A stretch of 64,000 bases of DNA from positions 1,984,001 through 2,048,000 of the forward strand of contig CAVPQI010000001.1 in assembly GCA_963707515.1 (NCBI GenBank). The letters run 5' to 3'. The notes under the pieces were generated by a model. The model searched no databases. It saw only the letters and a program-made list of their open reading frames with translations, and was not told the DNA's origin. Numbering within the stretch: position 1 is the stretch's first letter; every line of letters starts with the position of its first letter. Source of the DNA: Sva-07 sp963707515. Lineage in GTDB: Bacteria > Actinomycetota > Acidimicrobiia > Acidimicrobiales > Ilumatobacteraceae. The position numbers and the translations under genes are program-made. This document shows, in pieces, positions 17,260 to 26,197 of the stretch.

Positions 17260-18831
17260 TCATCCACCGGCTCCCGGCGACGGGGTGGTCGGGGGGACCG
17301 TCGTCGACGTCTGCGAGGGGATCGGCACGTCGAGGTTCGTCGTCGCGCCGGGGCCGGTGAGGAGGTAGTCGAGCATGCCCTTGGCGATCGGTCCCGCCAG
17401 GCGTCCACCGGTGGCGGCGGCGTCGGCGTTGGACTGGACGTTGGTCAACAGGACCGACACCGCGTACTGCGGATCGTCGGCGGGCGCGAAGGCGATGATC
17501 CAGGCGTGCGACAGGTCGGGGTTCGACGGCACGCCGAGCTCGGCGGTCCCGGTCTTGGCGGCGACCGGGATGCCGCCCTCGAGGGCGATGCAGCAGCTCG
17601 CCGTGCCGCGCTCGGCGACGCCGATCATCAGCTGCGTCTCGATGTCGGCGACACCGGGCGAGATCGGCGTCTTCCACACCTCGGGTTCGGTGCGGTCGAG
17701 CACCCGCCCGGCGCGGTCGTAGGTCGTCTCGACGGCGTAGGGGGCCATCATCTGGCCGCCGTTGGCGACGGCGCTGGCGACCATCGCCATGTGCAACGGC
17801 ACCATCTGCACCTCGCTCTGGCCGAAGCCACGGATGGCCAGCAGCGGCAGCTCCTGGGCGAGGTCGGCCGTGCTGCCGAACGTGCTCGCCGCCGGGCGGG
17901 GGAGGTCGATCGGCAGCGGTTCCTCCATGCCCCAGGCGAGCGTGCCGGCGACCATCGCTTCGGGTCCGAGGGCGATGGCGGTCTTGGCGAACGCGATGTT
18001 GCACGAGCGGGCGAAGACGGTGGCGAGGTCGCCACCGCAGAGGCTGCCGTTGTAGTTCTGGATCGGGTCGTCGGTCTGGGGCGGAACCCATTCGCGCTCG
18101 TTGGGGAACGTCGTCTCGAGACCGATCGCTGCCGCCTCGAGGGCGATGCCGGTGGTGATCACCTTGAATGTCGACCCGGGCATGTAGCGATCCTGGTAGG
18201 CGTGGGCAAGCAGCGGGTTACCGGGGGCGTTCTGCAGCTCGGTGATCACATCCTGGGCCTCGCTGAACGGGGCGTTGACGAACGTGTTCGGGTCGTACGA
18301 CGGATTGCTGTACATCGCCCGGATCGCACCGGTGTCCGGTTCCATCACCGTGACCGATCCGGTGCGTCCGCCGAGGAGGAACTTGGCGACCTCCTGGGCG
18401 TCGTTGCGCAGTGCCAGTTCGACGGTGCCGGTGGCGTCGGTGTCGCCGCTGAGCAGGTCGCCGAGGCTGCGGATCTGTTGCTCGGCGGTCGATCCCGTCA
18501 GCACGTCACCGTACTGCCGCTCGACCTGGGTGGAACCGAAGGCGAACGTGAAGTACCCCGTGACGTTCGACAGCAGGTCACCGGTCGGGTACTCGCGGCG
18601 GAAGTCGTACCGCGATCCGACCGGGTTGCGGAACGACTCGGCGACCACGACGCCGTCGGCGGTGACGATCGGCCCTCGTGGCTTGTTGAACTCGCGCAGC
18701 ACCTGGCGGGTGTTGTCGAAGCGGGCGTCGAGCTCCTGCTTGCGTCCCACCTGCCAGTAGTTGAGGGCGACGAACAACACCACGTAGCAGGCCATCAGGC
18801 CCAGCGCGAGCTGGCGGATCTGGCGGTTCAT
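17260..18831 (-). CDS. pbpA: Class B penicillin-binding protein (transpeptidase)
   Basis: 523 residues. An N-terminal membrane anchor, a pedestal domain (PRGPIVTADGVVVAES) and a transpeptidase domain with all three motifs: STFK (nucleophile serine), SCN and KTGTAE. It cross-links peptidoglycan together with the RodA glycosyltransferase encoded immediately upstream; the stop/start overlap (ATGA) couples the two. The C-terminus is a low-complexity Thr/Pro tail. Orthologue of mycobacterial PbpA by motif and context. Confidence 0.97.
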   Translation of the reverse strand: MNRQIRQLALGLMACYVVLFVALNYWQVGRKQELDARFDNTRQVLREFNKPRGPIVTADGVVVAESFRNPVGSRYDFRREYPTGDLLSNVTGYFTFAFGSTQVERQYGDVLTGSTAEQQIRSLGDLLSGDTDATGTVELALRNDAQEVAKFLLGGRTGSVTVMEPDTGAIRAMYSNPSYDPNTFVNAPFSEAQDVITELQNAPGNPLLAHAYQDRYMPGSTFKVITTGIALEAAAIGLETTFPNEREWVPPQTDDPIQNYNGSLCGGDLATVFARSCNIAFAKTAIALGPEAMVAGTLAWGMEEPLPIDLPRPAASTFGSTADLAQELPLLAIRGFGQSEVQMVPLHMAMVASAVANGGQMMAPYAVETTYDRAGRVLDRTEPEVWKTPISPGVADIETQLMIGVAERGTASCCIALEGGIPVAAKTGTAELGVPSNPDLSHAWIIAFAPADDPQYAVSVLLTNVQSNADAAATGGRLAGPIAKGMLDYLLTGPGATTNLDVPIPSQTSTTVPPTTPSPGAGG

Positions 18832-20255
18832 GCGAAGGCCTTGGCCTGCTTGCGCTCCCGCCGGCGCAGACGCCAGGCGGCGAAGCGTTCGCTCGGTGTC
18901 GGTTCGTCGGGCAGCTCGCCGAGGCGCCGCGCCGACGAGTCGGACACGCGGATCAACAGGGCGAGCAGGACGTAGTTGGCGACCAGCGACGACCCGCCGT
19001 AGCTGACGAACGGCAACGTGATGCCGGTCAGCGGGACGACCTTGATGACACCGGCGACGATGATGAACGCCTGCACGCCGATGATCGTCGTCAACCCGAC
19101 GGCGAGCAGCTTCTCGAACGGGCGGTCGGTGCGTATCGCCGTGCGCAGTCCGGCGCCGACGATCAGCAGGTAGGCCATCAGCACCGCCGAGGCGCCGATG
19201 AGGCCGAGCTCCTCACCGATCGAGGAGAAGATGAAGTCGTTCTGCGCCTCGGGGACCTGGTTCGGGTTGCCCCGTCCGAGGCCGGTGCCGGTGAGACCGC
19301 CGTCGGCGAGCCCGTACAGCGACTGGATGATCTGATACCCCTTGTCGAGCGGGTCGGCCCACGGATCGAGCCAGTTGTCGACACGCGTCTGCACGTGGCC
19401 GAACTGCGTCCAGGCGAGGTATGCCGCCACGCCGAAGAGGACGAAGCCGAGGAGCAGGTAGGTGACCCGCTCGGTCGCCACCCACAACAGCACCACGAAG
19501 AGGGTGAAGAAGAGCAGCGACGAGCCGAGGTCGCGCTCGCCGACCATGACGATGACGGCGAAGCCCCAGGCGAGGAGGATCGGGGCGATGTAGCGCGGCT
19601 CGGGGAGGTGGAACGGGCCGACCCGCCATGTCGAGGCGGCGATCAGCTCGCGTCGATCGGCGAGGTAGGCGGCGAAGAAGATCGCCAGGAAGAGCTTGGC
19701 GAATTCACCGGGCTGGAAGTTGACCGGTCCGAGGCTCACCCAGATGCGCGCCCCGTTGATCGTCGAGCCGACGCCGGGAACCATCGGCAGCAGCAACAAG
19801 AACGCCCCGGCGAGGAAGAACAGCCAGACGTAGCGGGCGAGGTCGGAGGCCCGCTGGACGACGAGCAGCGTGGCGACGAACGCGCCGACGGCGACCAGCG
19901 TCCACGTCGCCTGGAGCCCGGCGAGCTCGTCGTCGAGCCGGGTGATCATCACGAAGCCGATGCCGTGGAGCAGGGCGGCGAGGGGCAACAGCGTGCCGTC
20001 GGCGCCGCGGGCGACGAGCCGCACGACGATGTGGGCGCACATCAGCAGCCCGAGGAGGATGGCGACGAAGACGACGATGCCGGGCGGGATCTCGGCGTTC
20101 GTCCCGAGCGCGGCGACGGTGTAGGCGGTGCCCGTGATGAGCGTCGCCATGACCAGCAGCGTCAGCTCGGTCGATCGGCGGCTGCGGGCGAGCGGCGAAT
20201 CCGGCCGCTGCTCGGTCCCGCCGACGTACCAGGTCGGGGCGTCGGAGACGGTCAC
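18828..20255 (-). CDS. rodA: FtsW/RodA/SpoVE-family peptidoglycan glycosyltransferase
   Basis: 475 residues, about ten to twelve transmembrane helices. Conserved SEDS motifs include the region NGARIWVSLGPVNFQPGEFAK, the loop with GQ/GNPNQVPEAQNDFIF and the end GITLPFVSYGGSS. It polymerises lipid II into glycan strands and pairs with the PbpA transpeptidase downstream. GTG start. In the actinobacterial cell-wall operon the SEDS protein at this position is called RodA. Confidence 0.96.
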   Translation of the reverse strand: MTVSDAPTWYVGGTEQRPDSPLARSRRSTELTLLVMATLITGTAYTVAALGTNAEIPPGIVVFVAILLGLLMCAHIVVRLVARGADGTLLPLAALLHGIGFVMITRLDDELAGLQATWTLVAVGAFVATLLVVQRASDLARYVWLFFLAGAFLLLLPMVPGVGSTINGARIWVSLGPVNFQPGEFAKLFLAIFFAAYLADRRELIAASTWRVGPFHLPEPRYIAPILLAWGFAVIVMVGERDLGSSLLFFTLFVVLLWVATERVTYLLLGFVLFGVAAYLAWTQFGHVQTRVDNWLDPWADPLDKGYQIIQSLYGLADGGLTGTGLGRGNPNQVPEAQNDFIFSSIGEELGLIGASAVLMAYLLIVGAGLRTAIRTDRPFEKLLAVGLTTIIGVQAFIIVAGVIKVVPLTGITLPFVSYGGSSLVANYVLLALLIRVSDSSARRLGELPDEPTPSERFAAWRLRRRERKQAKAFA

Positions 20256-20283
20256 GGTCGACGGTGCGCCGGCTGGCCCTCGG

Positions 20284-21664
20284 TCATGGACCGCTCGTCG
20301 CCGTCTGTTGGGGCGCGGTGGTCGTGGTCGTGGTGGACGTGGTGGTCGTCGACGTCGTGGTCGTGGTCGTGGTCGTCACCCCGTCGCGGATGAACTCCGC
20401 CGCCGCTTCGGAGGAGTCGAAGCGCGGTTCGGCTTCGATCTCGTCGGCGATGTCTGGCTCCAGCTCGTCACGGGTGGGGCCGACCTCGTTGACCGCGGTC
20501 GGCGAGATCCACAGCACTCCACCGGCGCGGCCCTTGTAGATGATCGCCTCACCGTCGTCGTCGAAGGCGACGAAGTAGCCACTGCGTGCCCAGGCCGACA
20601 CGACGACGAAGCCGACGACGATCAGCGCCGCGGCGGCGAATCCGATCGGCGAACCACTTCAGGTTGCGCCGGTTCGTCTGCCGTGCGGCGACCGGCAACG
20701 CCCGCGTGTCGTCGCTGTCGGGATACGAGTCGGCGTCGACCGCCAACGGCCCGGCGGGCGTCGGGTCGGCACTGTCGTCGGCCCAACGGGGGACGACGTC
20801 GACCTCCTGCGTCGGGTCGGGCGGGTCGTCGCCGTCGATCACGTCGACGACGATGACGGTGATGTTGTCGTGGCCGCCGGCGTCGTTGGCCTGGGCGACG
20901 AGTCGGTCGGCGGCGTCCTGGGGGTCGGATGCGTCGGCCAACGTGGCGGCGATGTCGGCGTCGGCCACCTCGTCGACGAGGCCGTCGCTGCACAGGACGA
21001 AGCGGTCGCCGCGGATCAGCGGCAGCGTCCACCAGTCGACGCGCACGTCGGGCTCGATGCCCAGCGAACGGGTGATGATGTTGCGTCGCGGGTGGAGGCG
21101 CGCTTCTTCTTCGTCGATGTGCCCGGTGGCGACCAGCTCTTGGACGTAGCTGTGATCGATCGTGACCCGCCGCAGCCGGCCGTGGCGATAGAGGTAGGTG
21201 CGCGAGTCGCCGACGTTGGCGAGGACCAGCGCCTCGCTCGGGTCGCGAGGGACGATCGGGGTGACGTCGCCGGGCGGCTCGTCGTCGAACGCCGGCTCGT
21301 CGTCGGGGTCGCCGCTGAGGTCGGGGTTCGGATCGGCGCGACCGGCGTAGGCGTCGGCGATCACGCCGATCGCCGTCACGGTGGTGCCCATGCCGTGCTG
21401 GCCCGGGTTGGCGATCGAGGCGCGGAAGATGTCGCCGTTGGCGGTGCGGATGGCGTCGACGACGTCGGATGCGCTCGGCAGCGATGCGCCACCGACGAGC
21501 TCGCCGATGCGGTCGACGGCGAGCTGGCTCGCCACCTCACCGGCGGCGTGACCGCCCATGCCGTCGGCGACGACGAACATGCGGTCGGTGACGAGGAGGT
21601 TGTCCTCGTTGTCCGAGCGCATGCGCCCGGCATCGGTCGCCGATCCGACGCGCAGCTCGGCCAT
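20284..21664 (-). CDS. pstP: PP2C serine/threonine phosphatase PstP (one frame break)
   Basis: The N-terminal domain (about 1-245) is a complete PP2C phosphatase: RSDNEDN, VVADGMGGHAAGE, LANVGDSRTYL, LCSDGLVDEV and GGHDNITVIVV, binding two or three metal ions. It reverses PknB phosphorylation. A linker, a transmembrane helix and an extracytoplasmic end with a poly-Thr tail follow. The frame breaks just before the helix, at about 20647; removing one base gives a continuous hydrophobic helix and 459 residues. The two halves cannot both be correct as separate genes, so a sequence error is likely. Confidence 0.92.
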
Positions 21665-21689
21665 CAGTGGATCTCCGCGGCGTCGTGCG

Positions 21690-22271
21690 TCACTGGGCCT
21701 CGATCACGGTCGTGCCGACCTGGATGCGGTCACCGGGGTGCAGCAGCTTCGATCCCGTCAAGCGGGCGCCGTTGTGGAACGTGCCGTTGGTCGAGCCGAG
21801 GTCCTCGACCATCGGTTGACCCTCGTAGTCGTAGAAGCGGAGGTGCAGCGACGAGATGTAGGCGTCGTCCTCGATCACCACGGTGCAGCTCGGATCGCGT
21901 CCGACCGTGATGTCGGCGGCGCCCAGCGGGATCGTGACGCCGCGGCGGGCCTTCGGCTCGAGCATCACGAGGCGCGTCGCCCGACCGCGACCACCGCGGG
22001 CGCGGTCCTTCGATCGCTTCTCCTTCTTGCTCTGCTTGACCTTCTTGCCCTGGTTGCCGGGGGCCGACGGCACGGCGGCGGCGACCGGGCCGGCGACCAT
22101 GCCCGGCGGCGCGGCGTTCGGGTTCGGCGCCGCCGCCCGGGGCGTGTGGACCATCGGCCGGCGGCTCGGCGTGCGGACCTCGCTCCACACCGCCCACAGG
22201 ACGCGGGCGAAGAAGAGATAGAGCAGTCCGAGGAGGACGAACTTGAGGATGTTGAGGACTTGCTCGGTCAT
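21690..22271 (-). CDS. fhaB: FHA-domain protein FhaB (FipA-like)
   Basis: 193 residues: an N-terminal transmembrane helix, a Pro/Lys-rich linker and a C-terminal forkhead-associated domain with GRDPSC, SSLHLRF and EDLGSTNGTFHNG, which bind phosphothreonine. In mycobacteria the homologue is phosphorylated by PknB and links it to cell-division proteins. Encoded between fhaA and pstP in the conserved order. Confidence 0.94.
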   Translation of the reverse strand: MTEQVLNILKFVLLGLLYLFFARVLWAVWSEVRTPSRRPMVHTPRAAAPNPNAAPPGMVAGPVAAAVPSAPGNQGKKVKQSKKEKRSKDRARGGRGRATRLVMLEPKARRGVTIPLGAADITVGRDPSCTVVIEDDAYISSLHLRFYDYEGQPMVEDLGSTNGTFHNGARLTGSKLLHPGDRIQVGTTVIEAQ

Positions 22272-22305
22272 ACGGGGCAGCGACGGGCGGGCTCGGCCGG
22301 TCGGG

Positions 22306-22965
22306 TCAGGATGCCTCGAAGCGGACGTGCGTGGAACCGAAGCTGACGATGTCGCCGTCGGACAGGCGGGCTTCGCCGGCGATGCGCATGCCGTTGAGCA
22401 GCGTGCCGTTGGTCGATCCCTTGTCGACCACGACGTACGCCGTCGGGGTGGGCCGGATCTCGGCGTGCTGGCGACTGATGTTGCTGTCGTTGATCGAGAT
22501 CGTGCACTCGGGCAGCCGCCCGATCGTGACCACGGTGCCGCCGAGGTCGACCCGTTGTCCCGAGGGGAGTACGAGCGAGCCCATGCCGGGGCCGGTGGCC
22601 GCCTGGCGGAGTTGGCTGACGACCTTGAATCGTCCGGTCTTCAAGTTGTTGTCGACCGACAGGTGCACGGTGACGGGCCCCATGAAGTGGTAGCCCTCTT
22701 CACGGGCGTACTCACGGGCCGCTTCGGCGAGCTCGGCGACGAGGGCATCTTCGATGTCGGCGAAGCTGGTGTGGTCGACGGCGCTGAGCACGACGGTGAA
22801 GTCGTTGGGCACGATGCGCCGACCCTTGACGTCGACCGAGCGGTTGTCGTCCATCTCGCGTACGAGGCGGCGACCGAGTTCGATGGGGCGGATCGAGCCG
22901 CGTGAGCGCCGGAACACGCCATCGACCATACGCTCCAAACGCTGCTCCAACGACTGCAATCCCAT
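22306..22965 (-). CDS. fhaA: FHA-domain protein FhaA
   Basis: 219 residues. The N-terminal DUF3662 domain (GLQSLEQRLERMVDGVFRR, then IVPNDFTVVLS) is followed by a short linker and an FHA domain (GRLPECTISI, SRQHAEI, DKGSTNGTLLNG). FhaA in mycobacteria binds phosphorylated MviN and RodA to regulate lipid II supply. It is the first gene of the fhaA-fhaB-pstP-rodA-pbpA-pknB operon. The central disordered linker found in mycobacterial FhaA is much shorter here. Confidence 0.95.
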   Translation of the reverse strand: MGLQSLEQRLERMVDGVFRRSRGSIRPIELGRRLVREMDDNRSVDVKGRRIVPNDFTVVLSAVDHTSFADIEDALVAELAEAAREYAREEGYHFMGPVTVHLSVDNNLKTGRFKVVSQLRQAATGPGMGSLVLPSGQRVDLGGTVVTIGRLPECTISINDSNISRQHAEIRPTPTAYVVVDKGSTNGTLLNGMRIAGEARLSDGDIVSFGSTHVRFEAS

Positions 22966-23090
22966 AGCTGTGCGTGCGAGGCTACTTGCCGACCGACGAG
23001 CCCGGCCGTCGACCCGCCCCTGCTCGAGACGTGTGTCACCGTCTCCCGCGGCTCCCCAGGCGACGCTGATGCCCCGGTGAAGCCCCGCCG

Positions 23091-23195
23091 GCGATGAGCC
23101 GCCGGTCCACCCCTCGGCCCGTTCGCTCATCGCGCCGCTTGCCGCCTCGCCAGCGATGAGCTGCCGGTCCGCCCCTCGGCCCGTTCGCTCATCGC
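23091..23195. repeat. Tandemly duplicated hairpin upstream of fhaA
   Basis: Two copies, 62 bases apart, of a unit bounded by GCGATGAGC and its complement GCTCATCGC, sharing CGGTCC and CCCCTCGGCCCGTTC inside. They lie about 125 bases upstream of fhaA and before tRNA-Leu. The rest of this 284-base gap shows nothing else I can support. Confidence 0.7.
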
Positions 23196-23249
23196 GAGGG
23201 AACCCGCGTGCGTTGGCCGGGAGGCGGCGGTAGCGTTCCGATGTCACTT

Positions 23250-23332
23250 GCGCGAGTGGCGGAATGGCAGACGCGCTGGCTTCAGGTGCCAGTGAGGGAA
23301 ACCTCGTGGGGGTTCAAGTCCCCCCTCGCGCA
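23250..23332 (+). tRNA. tRNA-Leu (CAG)
   Basis: Class II tRNA of 83 bases. Acceptor GCGCGAG pairs with CTCGCGC plus discriminator A; the anticodon stem CTGGC / GCCAG encloses a loop with anticodon CAG; a long variable arm (TGAGGG..CCTCG) and a T-loop GGTTCAAGTC are present. CCA is not encoded. It reads CTG leucine codons. Confidence 0.97.
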
Positions 23333-23337
23333 CGGCG

Positions 23338-23371
23338 AACCCCTTGCACCGCAAGGGGTTCTCTCGCTTTT
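23338..23371 (+). terminator. Rho-independent terminator of tRNA-Leu
   Basis: Stem AACCCCTTG / CAAGGGGTT with a five-base loop, then CTCTCGCTTTT. Confidence 0.9.
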
Positions 23372-23401
23372 CGGGCGCTCTGCGTGCGTGGAGATCGGCA
23401 A

Positions 23402-23707
23402 TCAGGGCGTCGTCGTCGGGACCGAGCCGTTGTTGGCGCGGAAGTACTCCCACTCGTCGATGCGGGTGCCGTCGGGGAGCACGCAGATGCCCTCCTGGCC
23501 GGCGTCGCCGTCGACGATCTCGACCTCGCCGCCCTGGGCGACGCAGTACTCCGACGCCGGGTTGGCGAGACCGACGTTCGTCGAATCGGGAGTCGACGTG
23601 CTGGGGGAGTCCGAGTCGTCGTCGCTGCCGCATCCCGCGATGGCGAGGAGGCTGACGGCGGCGAGGGCGAGAACGGACCGAGAGGTGTGGCGGGGGATGC
23701 GGCTCAT
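23402..23707 (-). CDS. DUF333-family lipoprotein
   Basis: 101 residues. A signal peptide ending in the lipobox LLAIAGC, an acidic/Ser-Thr linker, then NPASEYCVAQGGEVEIV and GICVLPDGTRIDEWEYFR, which is the DUF333 pattern (about 45 residues, two conserved cysteines). Found in many bacteria without an established function. It would be anchored on the outer face of the cytoplasmic membrane. Start ATG has GAGGAG directly before it, unusually close. Confidence 0.85.
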   Translation of the reverse strand: MSRIPRHTSRSVLALAAVSLLAIAGCGSDDDSDSPSTSTPDSTNVGLANPASEYCVAQGGEVEIVDGDAGQEGICVLPDGTRIDEWEYFRANNGSVPTTTP

Positions 23708-23816
23708 CTCCTCAGCCTTGCCGATCGCGCCCACCGATGCCGAACGTGAGGCCGACCGCGACGGCACCGGGTCGTCCGAGTTGCCTGCGACCGTCGGCGG
23801 GACCTAAGCAGACCCG

Positions 23817-24881
23817 ATGTCCGTGGACCAGTCATGGAGTGAACTCGCCGACAGCATCCGCGTGGCGGGCGAGCGGCTCGCCGCCGACAGCGTCGGACTC
23901 GACGAGTGGGAGCGCGCCGACGGGTACCGGGCCCTGCTGCGGGCCTTGAACAACCAGCTCGGACGCTTCGAGGTCGACCGCGATCGTCCCGAGCTCGTCG
24001 CGTTCAACGGGTGGCGGGAGAAGTACTTCATGGACAACCCGGACTTCCGCTACTGGGTGGCCGACGTGCGCGCCGGCAGCCGGTACCGGATCACGGGGAC
24101 CGCCGGCGACGCGGTGTACCAGTCGATCACCGCCTACGAGGGTGACGTGGGAACGGCGCGTGCGGTCGGTCGCATCGACAGTGACCAGATCACCGTCGAT
24201 GCCGACGGTCGCTTCGAGGTCGTCGCCTCGACCGAACGACCCGCCACTGGTGACTGGCTCCCGCTGGAAGCGGGTGCGACGGCGATCTGGGTGCGTCACT
24301 TCCACGACGACGTCGCCCACGACCGACTCGGCGACTGCACGATCGAACCGCTCGATCCGCCCACCGAACCGCGAGTGGCGAGCGCCGATGACATGGCGCG
24401 TCGGCTGACCCGTCTCGGCACGGCGATGAGCGTCGTCCCGAAGGTCTTCGCGGCGAGCGCCGCCGCCGAAGCAGACACGCCGAACCAGCTGCGTCACTGG
24501 GCCGAGATGTCGGGCGGCGCCGCGTTCACCGAGCCCGGCATCCACTACGTGCGTGGATCGTGGCAGCTCGCCCCCGACGAGGCGCTCGTCATCGAGGGAC
24601 CCGTCGTCGACAGCAGGTACTGGAACATCCTGCTGTACAGCCGCTTCCTCAACTCGCTCGACTTCCGCTCGCGTCAGGTGTCGCGCACGTCGGGCAACGC
24701 CCGCCTCGTCGACGGGCGCTACCGCTTCGTCCTCGCCGCTCGCGATCCGGGCGGCGATGTCGACTGGTTGGACACCGAGGGCCGGCCGTTCGGCATCGTC
24801 GTGATGCGCTGGCTGCAGCCCGCCGATGACGTGCCGCTGCCCGAGGTCCGCCGCTACACGCTCGCTGAGCTCGGGGGCTGA
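23817..24881 (+). CDS. DUF1214-domain protein
   Basis: 354 residues, soluble. The C-terminal half contains the DUF1214 features: SWQLAPDEALVIEGPVVDSRYWNILLYSRF and SRQVSRTSGNARLVDGRYRFVLA, with a final WLQPADDVPLPEVRR. The N-terminal half has an upstream helical domain (DNPDFRYWVADVRAGSRY). Related proteins occur beside steroid- and lipid-degradation genes in actinobacteria, but no activity is proven. The sulfotransferase gene follows four bases after the stop, so the two are co-transcribed. Confidence 0.82.
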   Translation: MSVDQSWSELADSIRVAGERLAADSVGLDEWERADGYRALLRALNNQLGRFEVDRDRPELVAFNGWREKYFMDNPDFRYWVADVRAGSRYRITGTAGDAVYQSITAYEGDVGTARAVGRIDSDQITVDADGRFEVVASTERPATGDWLPLEAGATAIWVRHFHDDVAHDRLGDCTIEPLDPPTEPRVASADDMARRLTRLGTAMSVVPKVFAASAAAEADTPNQLRHWAEMSGGAAFTEPGIHYVRGSWQLAPDEALVIEGPVVDSRYWNILLYSRFLNSLDFRSRQVSRTSGNARLVDGRYRFVLAARDPGGDVDWLDTEGRPFGIVVMRWLQPADDVPLPEVRRYTLAELGG

Positions 24882-24885
24882 CGCC

Positions 24886-26109
24886 GTGTGGACCGCGCCG
24901 CCCCGACCGCCCGCCGCACAGGCGATCCACGACGCCGCCGAAGCGGACTGCCGGTCGGATCCGCGGGCCTACTCACTCGACCCGGACGACGTCGTCGCCC
25001 GTGCGCTCGCCCTCGGCGTCGAGTCGCCCGATGACTTCGTCGAAGGATGGCGTGGCGGGCTCGAGCAGTTCTGTTCGTCGGTGCTCGACGACGGACGCCT
25101 CGGCGCATTCGGCCGGCGTGCGATGCGCGATCAGGCAGCGTCGAAGCTGGCCTTCGGTGCCAAGGTGGCCGCCCGACTGGCGGGCGATGCCGATCGATCG
25201 GGCCGCCAGATCGAGCGTCCCATCGTCATCGTCGGCGGATGGCGCACCGGCACGACGTTCCTGTTTCGGCTCCTCGCCACCGACCCGCGGCTCCGGGCGC
25301 CGCTCCCCGTCGACCTGACCCGTCCGTGGAAGGTCGCCGACATGTCGGCCGCCGAACGCGAGGCGTTCCTCGCCCGACTCGACGGGCAGCCGAACCGTCT
25401 CCACGAGTTGAACCCGGCGCTGCGGACGGTCCACGACCACGGTCCGCGCCTCGCCGAGGAGTGCGTGTTGGCCCTCGGCGCCGACGTCCGCAGCTGGGGC
25501 TTGTCGTCGACGGTGCGACTCGAGCGGTACTCGACGTGGCTCGCCGACGAAGACCTCGGACCGTCGTACCGCGCCTACCGGCAGGCGCTGCAGCTGCTCG
25601 ACGAGGGCGACGGTCGGCGCTTCCTCCTCAAGGCGCCGGCCCACACCGCGGAACTCCCGACGGTGGCCGCGACGTTCCCGGGCGCCGTCGTCGTCCAGCT
25701 CCACCGCGACGTCGTCGAGACGATCGCCTCCGGTGCGTCGCTGTTCGCCGTGTTCCGCTCGACGTACAGCGATCACGTCGACCCGGTGGACGTCGGCCGC
25801 TTCCTCACGGATCAGACCGAGCTGTGGCTGCGGCGCGCCGACGCCTTTCGGGACGATACGGCGGCGAAGGGCACGACGATCGTCGACGTCGCCTATTCGC
25901 AGCTCGTCGCCTCACCAGCGGCCGTCGTGGCGCGGGTGTACGCCGCTGCCGACCTCGAGCCGCCGGCCGACGTCGACGCCTTCATCGACGCCTACCACCG
26001 CGCCGCACCGCGCCACGCCCACGGCGCCCATCGCTACGCGCCCGAGGACTTCGGCCTCGATCCCGCAGCGATCCGCGAACGTTTCGCCTTCCTCGCCCAC
26101 GACGTCTGA
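24886..26109 (+). CDS. Sulfotransferase-family protein
   Basis: 407 residues. The PAPS-binding phosphate loop is VGGWRTGTTFLFRLL, and a later segment FLLKAPAHTAELPTVAATFPGAVVVQLHRDVVETIAS matches the second cofactor-binding region (Arg/Ser contacts). The pattern is of the large bacterial Sulfotransfer family that often accompanies lipid metabolism. GTG start chosen because the preceding codons overlap the DUF1214 gene. Acceptor unknown. Confidence 0.88.
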   Translation: MWTAPPRPPAAQAIHDAAEADCRSDPRAYSLDPDDVVARALALGVESPDDFVEGWRGGLEQFCSSVLDDGRLGAFGRRAMRDQAASKLAFGAKVAARLAGDADRSGRQIERPIVIVGGWRTGTTFLFRLLATDPRLRAPLPVDLTRPWKVADMSAAEREAFLARLDGQPNRLHELNPALRTVHDHGPRLAEECVLALGADVRSWGLSSTVRLERYSTWLADEDLGPSYRAYRQALQLLDEGDGRRFLLKAPAHTAELPTVAATFPGAVVVQLHRDVVETIASGASLFAVFRSTYSDHVDPVDVGRFLTDQTELWLRRADAFRDDTAAKGTTIVDVAYSQLVASPAAVVARVYAAADLEPPADVDAFIDAYHRAAPRHAHGAHRYAPEDFGLDPAAIRERFAFLAHDV

Positions 26110-26135
26110 CCGACGCGTTGCCCCCCGCCCCCGCT

Positions 26136-26180
26136 TCTGGGTCGAGTTCACCGCGGGATGTGCGGCTTTTCCGACCCAGA
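26136..26180. repeat. Inverted repeat between convergent genes
   Basis: TCTGGGTCG and CGACCCAGA (nine perfect pairs) separated by 27 bases containing a smaller dyad. Possible bidirectional terminator. Confidence 0.5.
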
Positions 26181-26197
26181 TCGGGTGGGGTGCGCCG

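Noticed and set aside
23208..23807. Open frame across tRNA-Leu
   Set aside because: It overlaps a clear tRNA and its terminator and has no domain.
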